The translations under genes were made by a program, and so were the position numbers. Positions 27,837-36,318 of a stretch of DNA of 64,000 bases are shown here, piece after piece. This DNA comes from Paenibacillus radicis (ex Xue et al. 2023) (GTDB lineage: Bacteria; Bacillota; Bacilli; Paenibacillales; NBRC-103111): contig NZ_JANQBD010000014.1 of the NCBI RefSeq assembly GCF_024722015.1, forward strand, positions 124,001 through 188,000. The letters run 5' to 3'. Position 1 is the first letter of the stretch; each line of letters begins with the position of its first letter. Below the pieces are notes generated by a model. The model was not told the DNA's origin. It saw nothing but the letters and a program-made list of their open reading frames with translations, and did no database searches.

Positions 27837-29153
27837 CTATTTCATTTGCGCTTCAGGGCTTACCATAATGAGCTGCAGCAGTCCTTTCATACCATTCGTC
27901 TTTTGCGTGGAATAAATAAAAGTATCCTCTGCAAATTTGGATAGTATTTTCACTGTTTGCTCTCCAAGGAACCATGTACCTGCATTTCTCGAAAATTGTA
28001 GCACCCAGTCCTCAGGTTTAGCTTGCGTGCTCAATGTATAGTCTGTACCGCCAAGCACTTTGCTGTTTAACCGCTTCGCCACTGATTCGGCAAATTGGTA
28101 GCGAGATAATAAGCTCGTGGTCATAAGCCACGTGTCTCCGCCCCTCCAGCCTGCAACATCCGGCGGTAAATACAGCTCCTGGCCCATCTTTCTGGCCGCT
28201 TGAGTGAAGCCTTTGGATAATGGAATATCGAATGATTTCAAAATGCCCACTACGTATTCTATCGGGGTTTTGATTAAGCTGCCCAACAGATCAGAGCTAT
28301 AAAAAGCATCGGATAAAAACAGTTTGGTCAACACCTCGCCAATATGCCCTGACTTCGCAAAATCAGCGGCTACCAGATCAATCCATTCTTTAGAAGGATC
28401 AGCTGCCGCAAAAAACTTCAACAGCTTACCCGCCATAAAATGAGGCAAAGAATCCTGCTTAAAGAGAACGTCAATTGCAGTTGTCTCGTCAAAATTTCCT
28501 TTTTCCCCAAGAATCGTTTTCACGTTGGAATCATGCTGCCCTTTATTGAATGTAACCTCATCCGTCTTCTTATTATAAGACCAACCGGTGAAAGCTCGGG
28601 CTGTTTCCTTTATATCCTGCTCTGTATAATTGCCGATTCCAAGCGTGAACAGCTCCATCACTTCTCTTGCATAATTCTCATTGGGCTTGCCTTTTCTATT
28701 ATTATTGAAATCCAGATATAACATCATCGCAGGGTCTTTCCCCACTTCCAGAACAAGCTCATGAAAATTGCCCAGCGCATGCTTCCGAAAAAGCTCATTT
28801 TGCCTAAGAATCAACGGGATTTCTCTCACTTTTTGATATGAGGTTGCAAAATGTCCATGCCAAAATAATGTCATTTTCTCAACCAAAGGAGCTTCCGAAT
28901 GAATCATCCTATACAGCCAATAGGTTTGTTGATCACCAATCGAATCCGCTTTCATCTCTTTACCATCAGCCAGAAGCTTCTCCAAAGGCTCGATCTGCTC
29001 CGTTTTTCCGGTTAACGATTCTCCAGCTATGAGCCTTCGTACCGTCTCCTCTATGCCTAATTCCAGGCTAGCAGCGACTTCGTTTTTACCTGCATTAAAA
29101 GCTGCCCGGTTCAACAGATGTACCGCTTCTTTTTCCGTCCATTGTATTCCCAT
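27837..29153 (-). CDS. DUF1800 family protein
   Basis: 438 residues from the ATG at 29153, with GAGGGGG about 7 bases upstream; an upstream in-frame ATG at 29168 is less well placed. DUF1800 hallmarks: AVHLLNRAAFN at the start, LFWHGHFATS, NYAREVMELFTLGIGNYTE, ARAFTGWSY and PPDVAGWRGGDTW. No signal peptide is visible, so it is either cytosolic or leaves together with its TAT-exported DUF1501 partner. Function unknown. Confidence 0.88.
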   Translation of the reverse strand: MGIQWTEKEAVHLLNRAAFNAGKNEVAASLELGIEETVRRLIAGESLTGKTEQIEPLEKLLADGKEMKADSIGDQQTYWLYRMIHSEAPLVEKMTLFWHGHFATSYQKVREIPLILRQNELFRKHALGNFHELVLEVGKDPAMMLYLDFNNNRKGKPNENYAREVMELFTLGIGNYTEQDIKETARAFTGWSYNKKTDEVTFNKGQHDSNVKTILGEKGNFDETTAIDVLFKQDSLPHFMAGKLLKFFAAADPSKEWIDLVAADFAKSGHIGEVLTKLFLSDAFYSSDLLGSLIKTPIEYVVGILKSFDIPLSKGFTQAARKMGQELYLPPDVAGWRGGDTWLMTTSLLSRYQFAESVAKRLNSKVLGGTDYTLSTQAKPEDWVLQFSRNAGTWFLGEQTVKILSKFAEDTFIYSTQKTNGMKGLLQLIMVSPEAQMK

Positions 29154-29284
29154 CAGTAACCCCCTCAACCTCTGGTTTTGATAGTTTTATTATAATGGAG
29201 GTTTATTACAAAATGGTGACAATGGGGAGAATAATTGAGAAAAAAATCGGTGAGGTTCAAGAAGTGTAAAGGAGATAGCAGGTA

Positions 29285-29447
29285 GTCGAGGCTGCGTGCT
29301 TTGTCAGTTTCTCCGATCGCTGTTGTCAGTGGATTGCTTCTATATATAAAAGCTGCCAAGGTTGCAATCCACCGACAAAGGCGACCACTATCGTTTCTAC
29401 GAAACTGCAAAGCACTCCGCCTCGACTTGAGCTATCGCTCAAGCGAG
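29285..29447. repeat. Long imperfect inverted repeat plus adjoining hairpin
   Basis: Left arm 29285-29337 (GTCGAGGC, TGCTTTG, CAGTTTC, GTGGATTGC in order) pairs with right arm 29364-29426 (GCAATCCAC, GAAACTG, CAAAGCA, GCCTCGAC). A second hairpin, CTTGAGC/GCTCAAG, follows at 29426-29443. No coding potential. It occupies most of the 433-base gap between the DUF1800 gene and glnA. It could be a MITE-like relic or a folded RNA. Confidence 0.75.
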
Positions 29448-29491
29448 GCCCATTTTCTCTCAATTATTTATTGAGAGGTAGAGAACAGGAA

Positions 29492-29515
29492 AGAGCCCCG
29501 GGGTACCGGGGCTCT
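29492..29515 (-). terminator. Terminator after glnA
   Basis: Perfect palindrome AGAGCCCCGG/CCGGGGCTCT followed on the minus strand by TTTCCTGTTC. Located 72 bases past the stop codon. Confidence 0.75.
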
Positions 29516-29586
29516 GCCTTTGAAACTATAAACCATAAACCAAAACTTCTATAAAGATAGGATAAGTTCGATAGAACCTAAAAATC

Positions 29587-31011
29587 TTACAGGTCGAAAT
29601 ACAAGGAGTACTCATGCGGATGAATACGGATAGCAACTGCTTTAGCTTCGTCACGTTTCAAACCGATGTAGTTATCGATAAAGTCTTTAGTGAATACGCC
29701 GCCTTCAGTCAAGAATTCGAAGTCTGCTTCCAAAGCATCCAAAGCTTCGTCTAATGAACCTGGTACGCTGCGGATTTCACCTTTCTCTGCATCGGACAAT
29801 TCGTAGATGTTTTTATCCAACGGACCGTATCCCAATGCGCGAGGATCGATTTTTTTCTTGATTCCGTCCAAACCTGCCATCAGCATTGCTGCGAATGCCA
29901 AGTAAGGGTTAGCCGTGGAATCCGGTGTACGGAATTCAATACGACAGCCTTTAGGTGTAACAGCAGCAACCGGAATACGAACAGCTGCAGAACGGTTACC
30001 TTTGGAGAATACCAAGTTAACAGGAGCTTCATAACCAGGAACCAAACGCTTAAAGGAGTTGGTTGACGGGTTAGTAAGAGCGATCAAAGCTGGTGCATGG
30101 TACAAAATACCGCCGATATAGTTCAAAGCCATTTCACTCAGGTTAGCATATCCGCCTTTTTCATAGAAAAGAGGCTCGCTGCCGTTGAAGATGGATTGGT
30201 GAACGTGCATACCGCTACCGTTGTCGCCAAACAATGGTTTTGGCATGAAAGTTGCCACTTTGCCATATTGTCTAGCTGTGTTTTGTACGATGTATTTATA
30301 TTTCAAAAGGTTATCAGCTGTTTTAGTCAATGTGTCAAAACGGAAGTTAATTTCGCCTTGACCTGCAGTAGCAACTTCGTGGTGATGACGCTCGATGCGA
30401 AGACCGGATTCGATCAACAAACGGCACATTTCACTACGGATGTCTTGTTGAGAATCAGTAGGACCTACAGGCACATATCCGCCTTTGTGACCAACTTTAA
30501 AGCCAAGGTTGCCGCCTTCTTCTTTCTTGTTAGTGTTCCAATGAGCTTCTTCGGAATCAACGAAATAAGAAGATTTATTTTGCCCGCTTTCGAAACGAAC
30601 TTCATCAAAAATGAAAAACTCAGATTCAGGAGCGAAGTACGCCGTTGTACCAACACCTGCAGTTTGAAGATACTCTTCCGCTTTTTGAGCGATGCTGCGC
30701 GGGTCACGATCATAACGATCTCCATCTGGAGTATGGATGTTACACATAATAACCAAAGTAGGATGCGCAGTGAAAGGATCTACAAATACTGACTCCGTAT
30801 CTGGAAGCATAACCATGTCGGACTCTTCAATACCTTTAAAGCCTGGAATGGAGGAACCGTCAAATGCTACACCGTTCACAAATGTTTCTTCCTCAACTTC
30901 GGAAGCAGGTAAAGAGATATGGTGAGCTCTACCTGAAAGATCTACGAAACGAAAGTCTACCCACTCGATGCCTTTTTCTTTGATGATATTTAATACGTTT
31001 TGAGCTGACAT
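29587..31011 (-). CDS. glnA: Type I glutamine synthetase (beta-like subtype)
   Basis: 474 residues. Catalytic segments VAFDGSSIPGFKG, FAPESEFFIFD, GSGMHVHQS, NRSAAVRIP and the metal/substrate Glu/Arg residues are all present. Length and C-terminus (DKNIYELS with Tyr403, ending HEYSLYFDL) resemble the GS I-beta form of proteobacteria, which is adenylylated at that Tyr, rather than the 444-residue GS I-alpha of Bacillus. GGAGG precedes the ATG. No glnR gene lies upstream as it does in the Bacillus glnRA operon. Two GlnR/TnrA-type boxes and a sigma-A promoter lie upstream. It condenses ammonium and glutamate. Whether it is feedback-inhibited or modified is unknown. Confidence 0.95.
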   Translation of the reverse strand: MSAQNVLNIIKEKGIEWVDFRFVDLSGRAHHISLPASEVEEETFVNGVAFDGSSIPGFKGIEESDMVMLPDTESVFVDPFTAHPTLVIMCNIHTPDGDRYDRDPRSIAQKAEEYLQTAGVGTTAYFAPESEFFIFDEVRFESGQNKSSYFVDSEEAHWNTNKKEEGGNLGFKVGHKGGYVPVGPTDSQQDIRSEMCRLLIESGLRIERHHHEVATAGQGEINFRFDTLTKTADNLLKYKYIVQNTARQYGKVATFMPKPLFGDNGSGMHVHQSIFNGSEPLFYEKGGYANLSEMALNYIGGILYHAPALIALTNPSTNSFKRLVPGYEAPVNLVFSKGNRSAAVRIPVAAVTPKGCRIEFRTPDSTANPYLAFAAMLMAGLDGIKKKIDPRALGYGPLDKNIYELSDAEKGEIRSVPGSLDEALDALEADFEFLTEGGVFTKDFIDNYIGLKRDEAKAVAIRIHPHEYSLYFDL

Positions 31012-31091
31012 TGAATTACTAACCTCCTAAATTCCGAACATTTTTCATTGTTTGTTCGAACATTGTTCAAGTTTTTGTTAATCATGGTCAT

Positions 31092-31121
31092 ATTATAAAA
31101 CTTTTCAGCGACAATCGTCAA
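31092..31121 (-). promoter_or_regulatory. Sigma-A promoter of glnA
   Basis: -35 TTGACG (31116-31121) and -10 TATAAT (31092-31097) with an 18-base spacer, about 80 bases before the glnA start. Confidence 0.75.
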
Positions 31122-31128
31122 TATCTAT

Positions 31129-31146
31129 GTAAGGTATTTTTTACGA
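31129..31146 (-). promoter_or_regulatory. Proximal GlnR/TnrA-like box of glnA (degenerate)
   Basis: TGTAAGGTATTTTTTACG matches TGTnA-N8-TnACg, one base longer and one mismatch from the TGTnAN7TnACA consensus. It ends 7 bases upstream of the -35 element. Confidence 0.5.
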
Positions 31147-31149
31147 GTG

Positions 31150-31166
31150 TGTAAGGTATGCTCACA
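31150..31166 (-). promoter_or_regulatory. Distal GlnR/TnrA box of glnA (consensus match)
   Basis: TGTAAGGTATGCTCACA fits TGTnA-N7-TnACA exactly. It is about 140 bases upstream of the glnA start codon and about 28 bases upstream of the -35. Confidence 0.7.
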
Positions 31167-31204
31167 CCTCTCCAAATTCTGTTCACAGTTTCGACAAAAA
31201 GAAA

Positions 31205-31236
31205 ACTTGGTCCCCTTTTTATCAAAGGAACCAAGT
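31205..31236 (-). terminator. Terminator after aroF
   Basis: ACTTGGTTCC pairs with GGGACCAAGT on the minus strand, followed by TTTTCTTTTTG. Confidence 0.88.
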
Positions 31237-31264
31237 CGAGTTTTGCCTTATTTTACGAATATTC

Positions 31265-32308
31265 TTAAGACGTAAAGACTTCTTTCTTCGTATCAAATCT
31301 TCTGCCGCAGAGCGGTGCCAGCTTCTCCAAGTCAACCATAAGCTTAGCAAATTGTTCAGGGAACAATGATTGAACACCATCACCTGTCATCGAGTTATCA
31401 GGATCGGTATGCATTTCAACAATTAGTCCATTTGCACCTGCAGCAACGGATGCTTTGCACATTGGCTCGACCAATTCACGGCGGCCGGTACCATGACTAG
31501 GGTCTGAGATAACAGGCAAATGGCTTAAAGTTTGCAAAGCAGGGATAGCAGCCAAGTCTAAAGTGTTTCTCGTGTAAGATTCGAACGTTCGGATTCCGCG
31601 TTCACACAGCATAACGTTCGGATTCCCTCCCGCAAGAATATATTCAGCCGCATTCAGGAATTCATCGTAAGTAGAGCTGAAGCCGCGCTTCAATAAAACC
31701 GGAGTTTTGATTGTTCCTAATTTACGAAGCAAATCAAAATTCTGCATATTACGTGTACCCACTTGCAGAATATCAGCGTACTCAGCGCATACATCAACGT
31801 ATTCCGGAGTCATAACCTCGGTAATCGTCAGCAAGCCATGCTTCCTGCCGGCATCCGCCATCATAACTAAACCTTCCACACCAACTCCTTGAAAGCTATA
31901 CGGTCCTGTTCTCGGCTTAAATGCTCCTCCACGAAGCACTTGTGCACCTGCGGCTTTGACAAGACGTGCAATTTCATCGATCTGTTCTGCAGTTTCCACC
32001 GCACAGGGGCCACCCATGATTACGAGCTGCTCGCCGCCGATCTCAACATCTTTAATTTTGATAATGGTATCATCCGGATGGAAATCTCTGCTTGCCAGCT
32101 TGTAGGATTTAGAGATCTTAACCACTTGCTCAACACCTGACAGCTGACGAAGCTGTTCGCTCAGCTTAGGATCTGCTTGGCCGATGATTCCAATAACAGT
32201 ACGGTCCACACCTCTGGATACATGAGCCTGAACACCATTTTTTTCAATATGCTGAACGATTTCGCCTATACGTTCCTCGGATACTTTATTAGAAATGATA
32301 ACGATCAT
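31265..32308 (-). CDS. aroF: 3-deoxy-7-phosphoheptulonate (DAHP) synthase
   Basis: 347 residues from the ATG at 32308 (MIVIISNKV), with GGGAG 10 bases upstream; longer frames to 32362 lack a ribosome site. Residues 1-70 form the ACT/ferredoxin-like regulatory domain of class I-beta enzymes; the barrel begins at about 75 with VIMGGPCAVE, then LRGGAFKPRTGPYSFQG, LKRGF, and the metal site SDPSHGTGRR and ANGLIVEMHTDP. It performs the first step of the shikimate pathway. Unlike Bacillus AroA there is no chorismate mutase domain; the 70-residue extension is the ACT-like type. Single gene with its own terminator. Confidence 0.94.
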   Translation of the reverse strand: MIVIISNKVSEERIGEIVQHIEKNGVQAHVSRGVDRTVIGIIGQADPKLSEQLRQLSGVEQVVKISKSYKLASRDFHPDDTIIKIKDVEIGGEQLVIMGGPCAVETAEQIDEIARLVKAAGAQVLRGGAFKPRTGPYSFQGVGVEGLVMMADAGRKHGLLTITEVMTPEYVDVCAEYADILQVGTRNMQNFDLLRKLGTIKTPVLLKRGFSSTYDEFLNAAEYILAGGNPNVMLCERGIRTFESYTRNTLDLAAIPALQTLSHLPVISDPSHGTGRRELVEPMCKASVAAGANGLIVEMHTDPDNSMTGDGVQSLFPEQFAKLMVDLEKLAPLCGRRFDTKKEVFTS

Positions 32309-32461
32309 AATAACAACACTCCCGCTCATTAAGTTTTTGTCCCAAACACTTACACGCTTCAACGCTTATACGCTTTTAAGCTTTTAATCACTAAAGTAAC
32401 TATATAACAGAGCCGTGTTTCCGTCAAGATAAAAAAATCTTCCCGAACTCCTTTTTAGGTA

Positions 32462-32589
32462 AAAAAAGCGTCTGATCGAAGCCCTTTCGAGGAAGATACA
32501 TTCGTGTCTTAGCGGTGGCTTTTCTTGCAATATTAGAAAGGTGAACCTCCGGTTCAAACTTATACTTTCTGAGATATTATAAGAAAAAT
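32462..32589. repeat. Two-hairpin repeat element, copy 1
   Basis: Outer pairing AAAAGC / GCTTTT brackets GAAGATACATTCGTGT, followed by a second hairpin GTGAACC-TCC-GGTTCA and the tail GATATTATAAGAAA. The same order recurs at 33026-33134 and 55908-56067. No coding potential supported. Confidence 0.65.
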
Positions 32590-32699
32590 GCATTACGGCG
32601 TCCTTGGTGTACGATCTACGTTTGTGCGCTTTGGAGGGATGGGTGTGGGATTAAAGCCACTGTTGAAATCATGTTCCTTTGAATGGAATGCTTTAAGTG

Positions 32700-32896
32700 A
32701 AGGGCAATGCGGAAGTAATTGTTCCTTTATCACCTGAAAATTCCAAAAATCAGAGGGATACGGGAACAGCCAGTTCCGTTATTGCTCTATTTTTATCCAT
32801 ACATGCTCCATTCGGCCAACATAACGGAATTCCTACTTCCGCTATCGCCCCAGATTGGAGGCGGCAGTTGGAATAACGGAACTCTCCGTTCCGTAC
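32700..32896. repeat. TAACGGAA-hairpin repeat element, copy 2
   Basis: Matches 12440-12641 in order: a degenerate first hairpin (GCGGAAGTAATTGTTCC), GGGAACAGCCAGTTCCGTTA, then TAACGGAATTCC with ACTTCCGCTA, the linker AGATTGGAGGCGGCAG, and a last hairpin AACGGAACTCTCCGTT. It lies inside the 885-base gap upstream of aroF, between two copies of the other repeat. Confidence 0.8.
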
Positions 32897-33025
32897 AAAA
32901 TCCTCCAGGACTCATCGCCGCCGCTATCCCTATAAAAATCCACCTTGATCATGAAGATCTTAAGCTCTTATGTAGCTCTAATCTAAGCAAGGCAGGCAGG
33001 TTACTAGCTCATTCTTCTTCATTCC

Positions 33026-33134
33026 TTCGAAAGCTTTCTGATCGAACCTCTTTCATTGCGGATACTTTTCGATCTTAAAGCAGCTTATCTTCGAGATAAA
33101 TAGGGTTTACTCGGCAAACTTATATTATAAAGGG
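33026..33134. repeat. Two-hairpin repeat element, copy 2 (diverged)
   Basis: AAAGCTTTCTGATCGAACC, GGATAC, CAGCTTATCTT, a hairpin GTTTACTCGGCAAAC and TATTATAAAGG follow in the same order as copy 1, but with more substitutions. Alignment is by eye. Confidence 0.5.
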
Positions 33135-33193
33135 TATCTTGCTTTAGCGCTGTAAAGCACTTAAACTTTCTTACATGGCAAAAAAAAATCGAC

Positions 33194-33733
33194 TCAAGGA
33201 GTCGATTCTGTTCCAACAACAAGCTCGGCTTTTCTATTTTTACGCTTTTCTTTGCGTTTCTCATGGTAGTATTCGAGGCCCCACTTGATTGGAAAATAGA
33301 ACAGCAAGCCTAAAAGAAGTCCGTCTATAAGCCCCCCGACAAAAAGCTTCAAGTTGGATTTAATAAATACATCCATCCAATCGGGTAAAAAATTTAGTAA
33401 ATGCCGGCCTGTGCCGCGAGGCAGCACCATACCTCCTACCTTAATATGAACGTAGGTCAACGGTAAATAAATAATTTTGCCAAATACAAAACCGATTAAT
33501 GCAGCCGCCATACTTGCCCTGAACAAATAAACTAACGGAAATATTAGAAAGAATGCTAATCCAGCGGTAGGAAGAGTGAACATTTCGACAGACAAGCCAA
33601 TGGAAAATCCCATGGCTACTATGCCTGGACCTCCCTTGGCTCGGGTCAGCAGCAAGTACTTGTATTTAAACCAGCGTTTAATATTTCGAAATTTAAAAGC
33701 TTTCTTGCCTTTTGTCACCTGCTCCTGCTGCAT
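33194..33733 (-). CDS. DUF2062 family membrane protein
   Basis: 179 residues. A basic cytoplasmic N-terminus (FKFRNIKRWFKYKYLLLTRAK), then GGPGIVAMGFSIGLSVEMF typical of DUF2062, and three to four hydrophobic segments, ending in a Lys/Arg-rich tail. The family has no assigned function. 25 bases downstream of ispH on the same strand, so probably cotranscribed with it. Confidence 0.82.
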   Translation of the reverse strand: MQQEQVTKGKKAFKFRNIKRWFKYKYLLLTRAKGGPGIVAMGFSIGLSVEMFTLPTAGLAFFLIFPLVYLFRASMAAALIGFVFGKIIYLPLTYVHIKVGGMVLPRGTGRHLLNFLPDWMDVFIKSNLKLFVGGLIDGLLLGLLFYFPIKWGLEYYHEKRKEKRKNRKAELVVGTESTP

Positions 33734-33758
33734 ATCCCTTCCCCTATTCCAAATTTCT

Positions 33759-34712
33759 TTATTGACTTACGGCTTTCTGTTTGGCTGTTGGGATCAACTT
33801 GCTCATGTTAATGGTACGTTTAATTTCCCACGTCGAAGGGTTTTCTAAATCAAATTGCTCCAGGTAATTAATGACTTCCTTGGTAATTGGCGTAGGTGTG
33901 GATGCACCGGATGTAACGCCTATCCTGCGAACAGGCTTAAGCCATTCGAGCTTCAGCTCTGAAACATCTGCAATTCGATAAGCCTTCACACCGGCTATCT
34001 CCTCAGATACCTGAGCCAGTCGGTTGGAGTTATTGCTGCGAGGATCTCCCACAACCAGCACCAAATCGGCATCCTTCGCCTGCTCAGCTACTGCCTCTTG
34101 ACGAACCTGAGTTGCCAAGCATATTTCATTATGAATTTCCGCCCGTGGAAACCGCTCCAAAAGTCGATTCATAATATGCTTAATATCCCATTGACTCATC
34201 GTTGTTTGATTAGTAATTGTGATCTTTTTGTCCGATATATTCAACTCATCAACTTCTTCAAGCTTTTCGATCAAATGAACCCGTTCAGGATTAATCCCGA
34301 CGGCACCTTCTGGCTCTGGATGACCCTTTTTCCCGATATAAATAATATGGTAGTCCTCAGCTGTCTTTTCCCTGATCAAATCATGAGTTTTCGTAACATC
34401 AGGGCATGTGGCATCCACCACTGTAAGACCTTTATCGCGCGCACGTTTTCTAACATCAGGGGAAACGCCGTGTGCCGTAAATATAACGGTCCCGGTTTCA
34501 ATAGTTTCCAGAATTTCCAGCCGGTTCGGACCATCAAGTGTAATGACGCCTTCTTTATCAAAATAATCAGTTACATGGGCGTTATGCACGATCATGCCTA
34601 ATATATATACAGGTCTTGGCAGGTTAAGGTTTTTTGCCGTTTGCATGGCAAGTGCCATAGCATCTACAACCCCATAGCAGTATCCGCGGGGCGAGATTTT
34701 AATGATATCCAT
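33759..34712 (-). CDS. ispH: 4-hydroxy-3-methylbut-2-enyl diphosphate reductase
   Basis: 317 residues. Iron-sulfur enzyme that makes IPP and DMAPP in the last step of the MEP pathway. Cluster ligands Cys12, Cys103 and Cys198, active-site His43, His81, His131 and Glu133 (HPEPEG) are all present, as are TNQTTMS and SGASTPTPI. AGAGGTAG precedes the ATG. The gene is single apart from the following DUF2062 gene. Confidence 0.96.
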   Translation of the reverse strand: MDIIKISPRGYCYGVVDAMALAMQTAKNLNLPRPVYILGMIVHNAHVTDYFDKEGVITLDGPNRLEILETIETGTVIFTAHGVSPDVRKRARDKGLTVVDATCPDVTKTHDLIREKTAEDYHIIYIGKKGHPEPEGAVGINPERVHLIEKLEEVDELNISDKKITITNQTTMSQWDIKHIMNRLLERFPRAEIHNEICLATQVRQEAVAEQAKDADLVLVVGDPRSNNSNRLAQVSEEIAGVKAYRIADVSELKLEWLKPVRRIGVTSGASTPTPITKEVINYLEQFDLENPSTWEIKRTINMSKLIPTAKQKAVSQ

Positions 34713-34775
34713 TTCTGCACCTACCTCTTTTTATGTGCCTATAAGCAGCTTATTGAAGGGAAAACATATCCCCGA

Positions 34776-36317
34776 CTATTCTATTATACTCGATTCCAAG
34801 GATGTAGGAAATGCCGCTGGAAGCACATTGTCAGAAACTTCACTAACCGGCAGCCAAATAATAAAGGTACTGCCTTCTCCTTCGCATGTTGTTACTTCAA
34901 TGGAGCCTTGATGCTCATCAATAATCCATTTGGCAATAGATAAACCAAGCCCGGTACCGGATGTTTTGCCGCGTGATACATCTGCCCGATAGAATCTTTC
35001 AAATATCAAGGGTACCTCTTCTATGTCCATTCCAATACCCGTATCTTCAATACGTATCCCGATTTGTTTCTCCATCAATATAGCATCAAGCTTTACAAAA
35101 CCCTGTTCGGTGTATTTGAAAGCATTTTCCAAAAAAATGTAAATTAATTGTTGAATATAATCCCTGTTTCCATAAACATAAACTCCTTGCAAAGCGGATA
35201 AATCCCCTTGCCTCCATTCGACCTCCCGCGGGAATAGGTAGGCTCTACGGTTAACCTCCTCCACAAGGGGCAGCAGCTCAATGTTGGTCTTCGACATTTG
35301 AAAGCCTGCATCAGCTCGGGCAAGAGATAGAAGATCATTGACCAAACGAGTCATCCGCTCCGCCTCGCCTGCTATATCCTGCATCGCTTCAAGCGACAGC
35401 TCCAACTGCTGCCGATCCTGCTCCGTACCTATAGAAGCTGTCTTTCTCCACATTTTCTCCAATAAATCGACATTTCCACGAATAGTGGTCAGCGGTGTAC
35501 GAAGCTCATGAGAAGCGTCTGATACAAATCTCCGCTGCCTCCGGTAAGACTCTTCCAAATCAAAATATACTTTCTGCAAACGCTCCAGCATATCATTGAT
35601 TGTATTTGTAAGACGTCCGATTTCATCATTAGGGCCATTATAATTGATCCTGTTTTCAAGATCAGAGCCCTTGCTTATAGAATTGGCCGCCACGATAACC
35701 TGTTCTATAGGCTTCAGTGCCTTTCTTGCCAAAAACCAGCCAAAGGAAGCAGCCAGCAGCACAGCCACCAGAGCGGTAAAAGCCAATATTCGCTGCACGA
35801 GCGAAAATAAATTCTCGGAAGTATCAATCAGAACAGCGGCCTGAAAAACACCTGCCAGCTCCTGTTGACCATTCTTTACTACTATAATGGGCTTGTTATA
35901 GATGAGGAATGCCAGATTTTCAACTCTGGTTTTCTCAAATAAATATTTATCGTTAACCAGCTTTTGCCGTTTCGCATCTGTCAGTTCAGGGACGGGCAAA
36001 GTCAAATTAGCTTCAGACAAATTAGTCGATGGACGAATGATCCCATTTTCAAAATTCGTTATTTGATAAAACTTCCCGGCACTCCCAATATTGTCTCTTC
36101 CCTGCAAGGCAAAATCAAAGCTGATTCCGCCTCCCAATGTCGGAGTCATCCGAGGCTGAATTCGTGAATATACATTCTCGCCTTGCTGCTGCAGCTCGTC
36201 CTCAATAAAGCTGTAGTAATTATAATGAAGCAGCCAATACAGTCCAATGCCGAAAAGCATTAATGTAACGGATAAAATTGCAGTATACCACAATGTCAGG
36301 CGCAGCCTAATGGACAC
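34776..36317 (-). CDS. Membrane sensor histidine kinase (HAMP-HisKA-HATPase)
   Basis: 513 residues from a GTG start. Membrane segment at about 10-30, an extracytoplasmic sensor of about 150 residues, a second segment around 185-205, a HAMP linker, HisKA with FVSDASHELRTPLTTIRG, and HATPase motifs (ENAFKYTE, EDTGIGMD, GTGLGLSIA). One base separates it from the regulator stop, so the two are translationally coupled. Together with the neighbouring htrA gene this recalls CssS of Bacillus, which senses misfolded secreted proteins; that identity is inference from context. Confidence 0.9.
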   Translation of the reverse strand: MSIRLRLTLWYTAILSVTLMLFGIGLYWLLHYNYYSFIEDELQQQGENVYSRIQPRMTPTLGGGISFDFALQGRDNIGSAGKFYQITNFENGIIRPSTNLSEANLTLPVPELTDAKRQKLVNDKYLFEKTRVENLAFLIYNKPIIVVKNGQQELAGVFQAAVLIDTSENLFSLVQRILAFTALVAVLLAASFGWFLARKALKPIEQVIVAANSISKGSDLENRINYNGPNDEIGRLTNTINDMLERLQKVYFDLEESYRRQRRFVSDASHELRTPLTTIRGNVDLLEKMWRKTASIGTEQDRQQLELSLEAMQDIAGEAERMTRLVNDLLSLARADAGFQMSKTNIELLPLVEEVNRRAYLFPREVEWRQGDLSALQGVYVYGNRDYIQQLIYIFLENAFKYTEQGFVKLDAILMEKQIGIRIEDTGIGMDIEEVPLIFERFYRADVSRGKTSGTGLGLSIAKWIIDEHQGSIEVTTCEGEGSTFIIWLPVSEVSDNVLPAAFPTSLESSIIE

Positions 36318-36318
36318 G

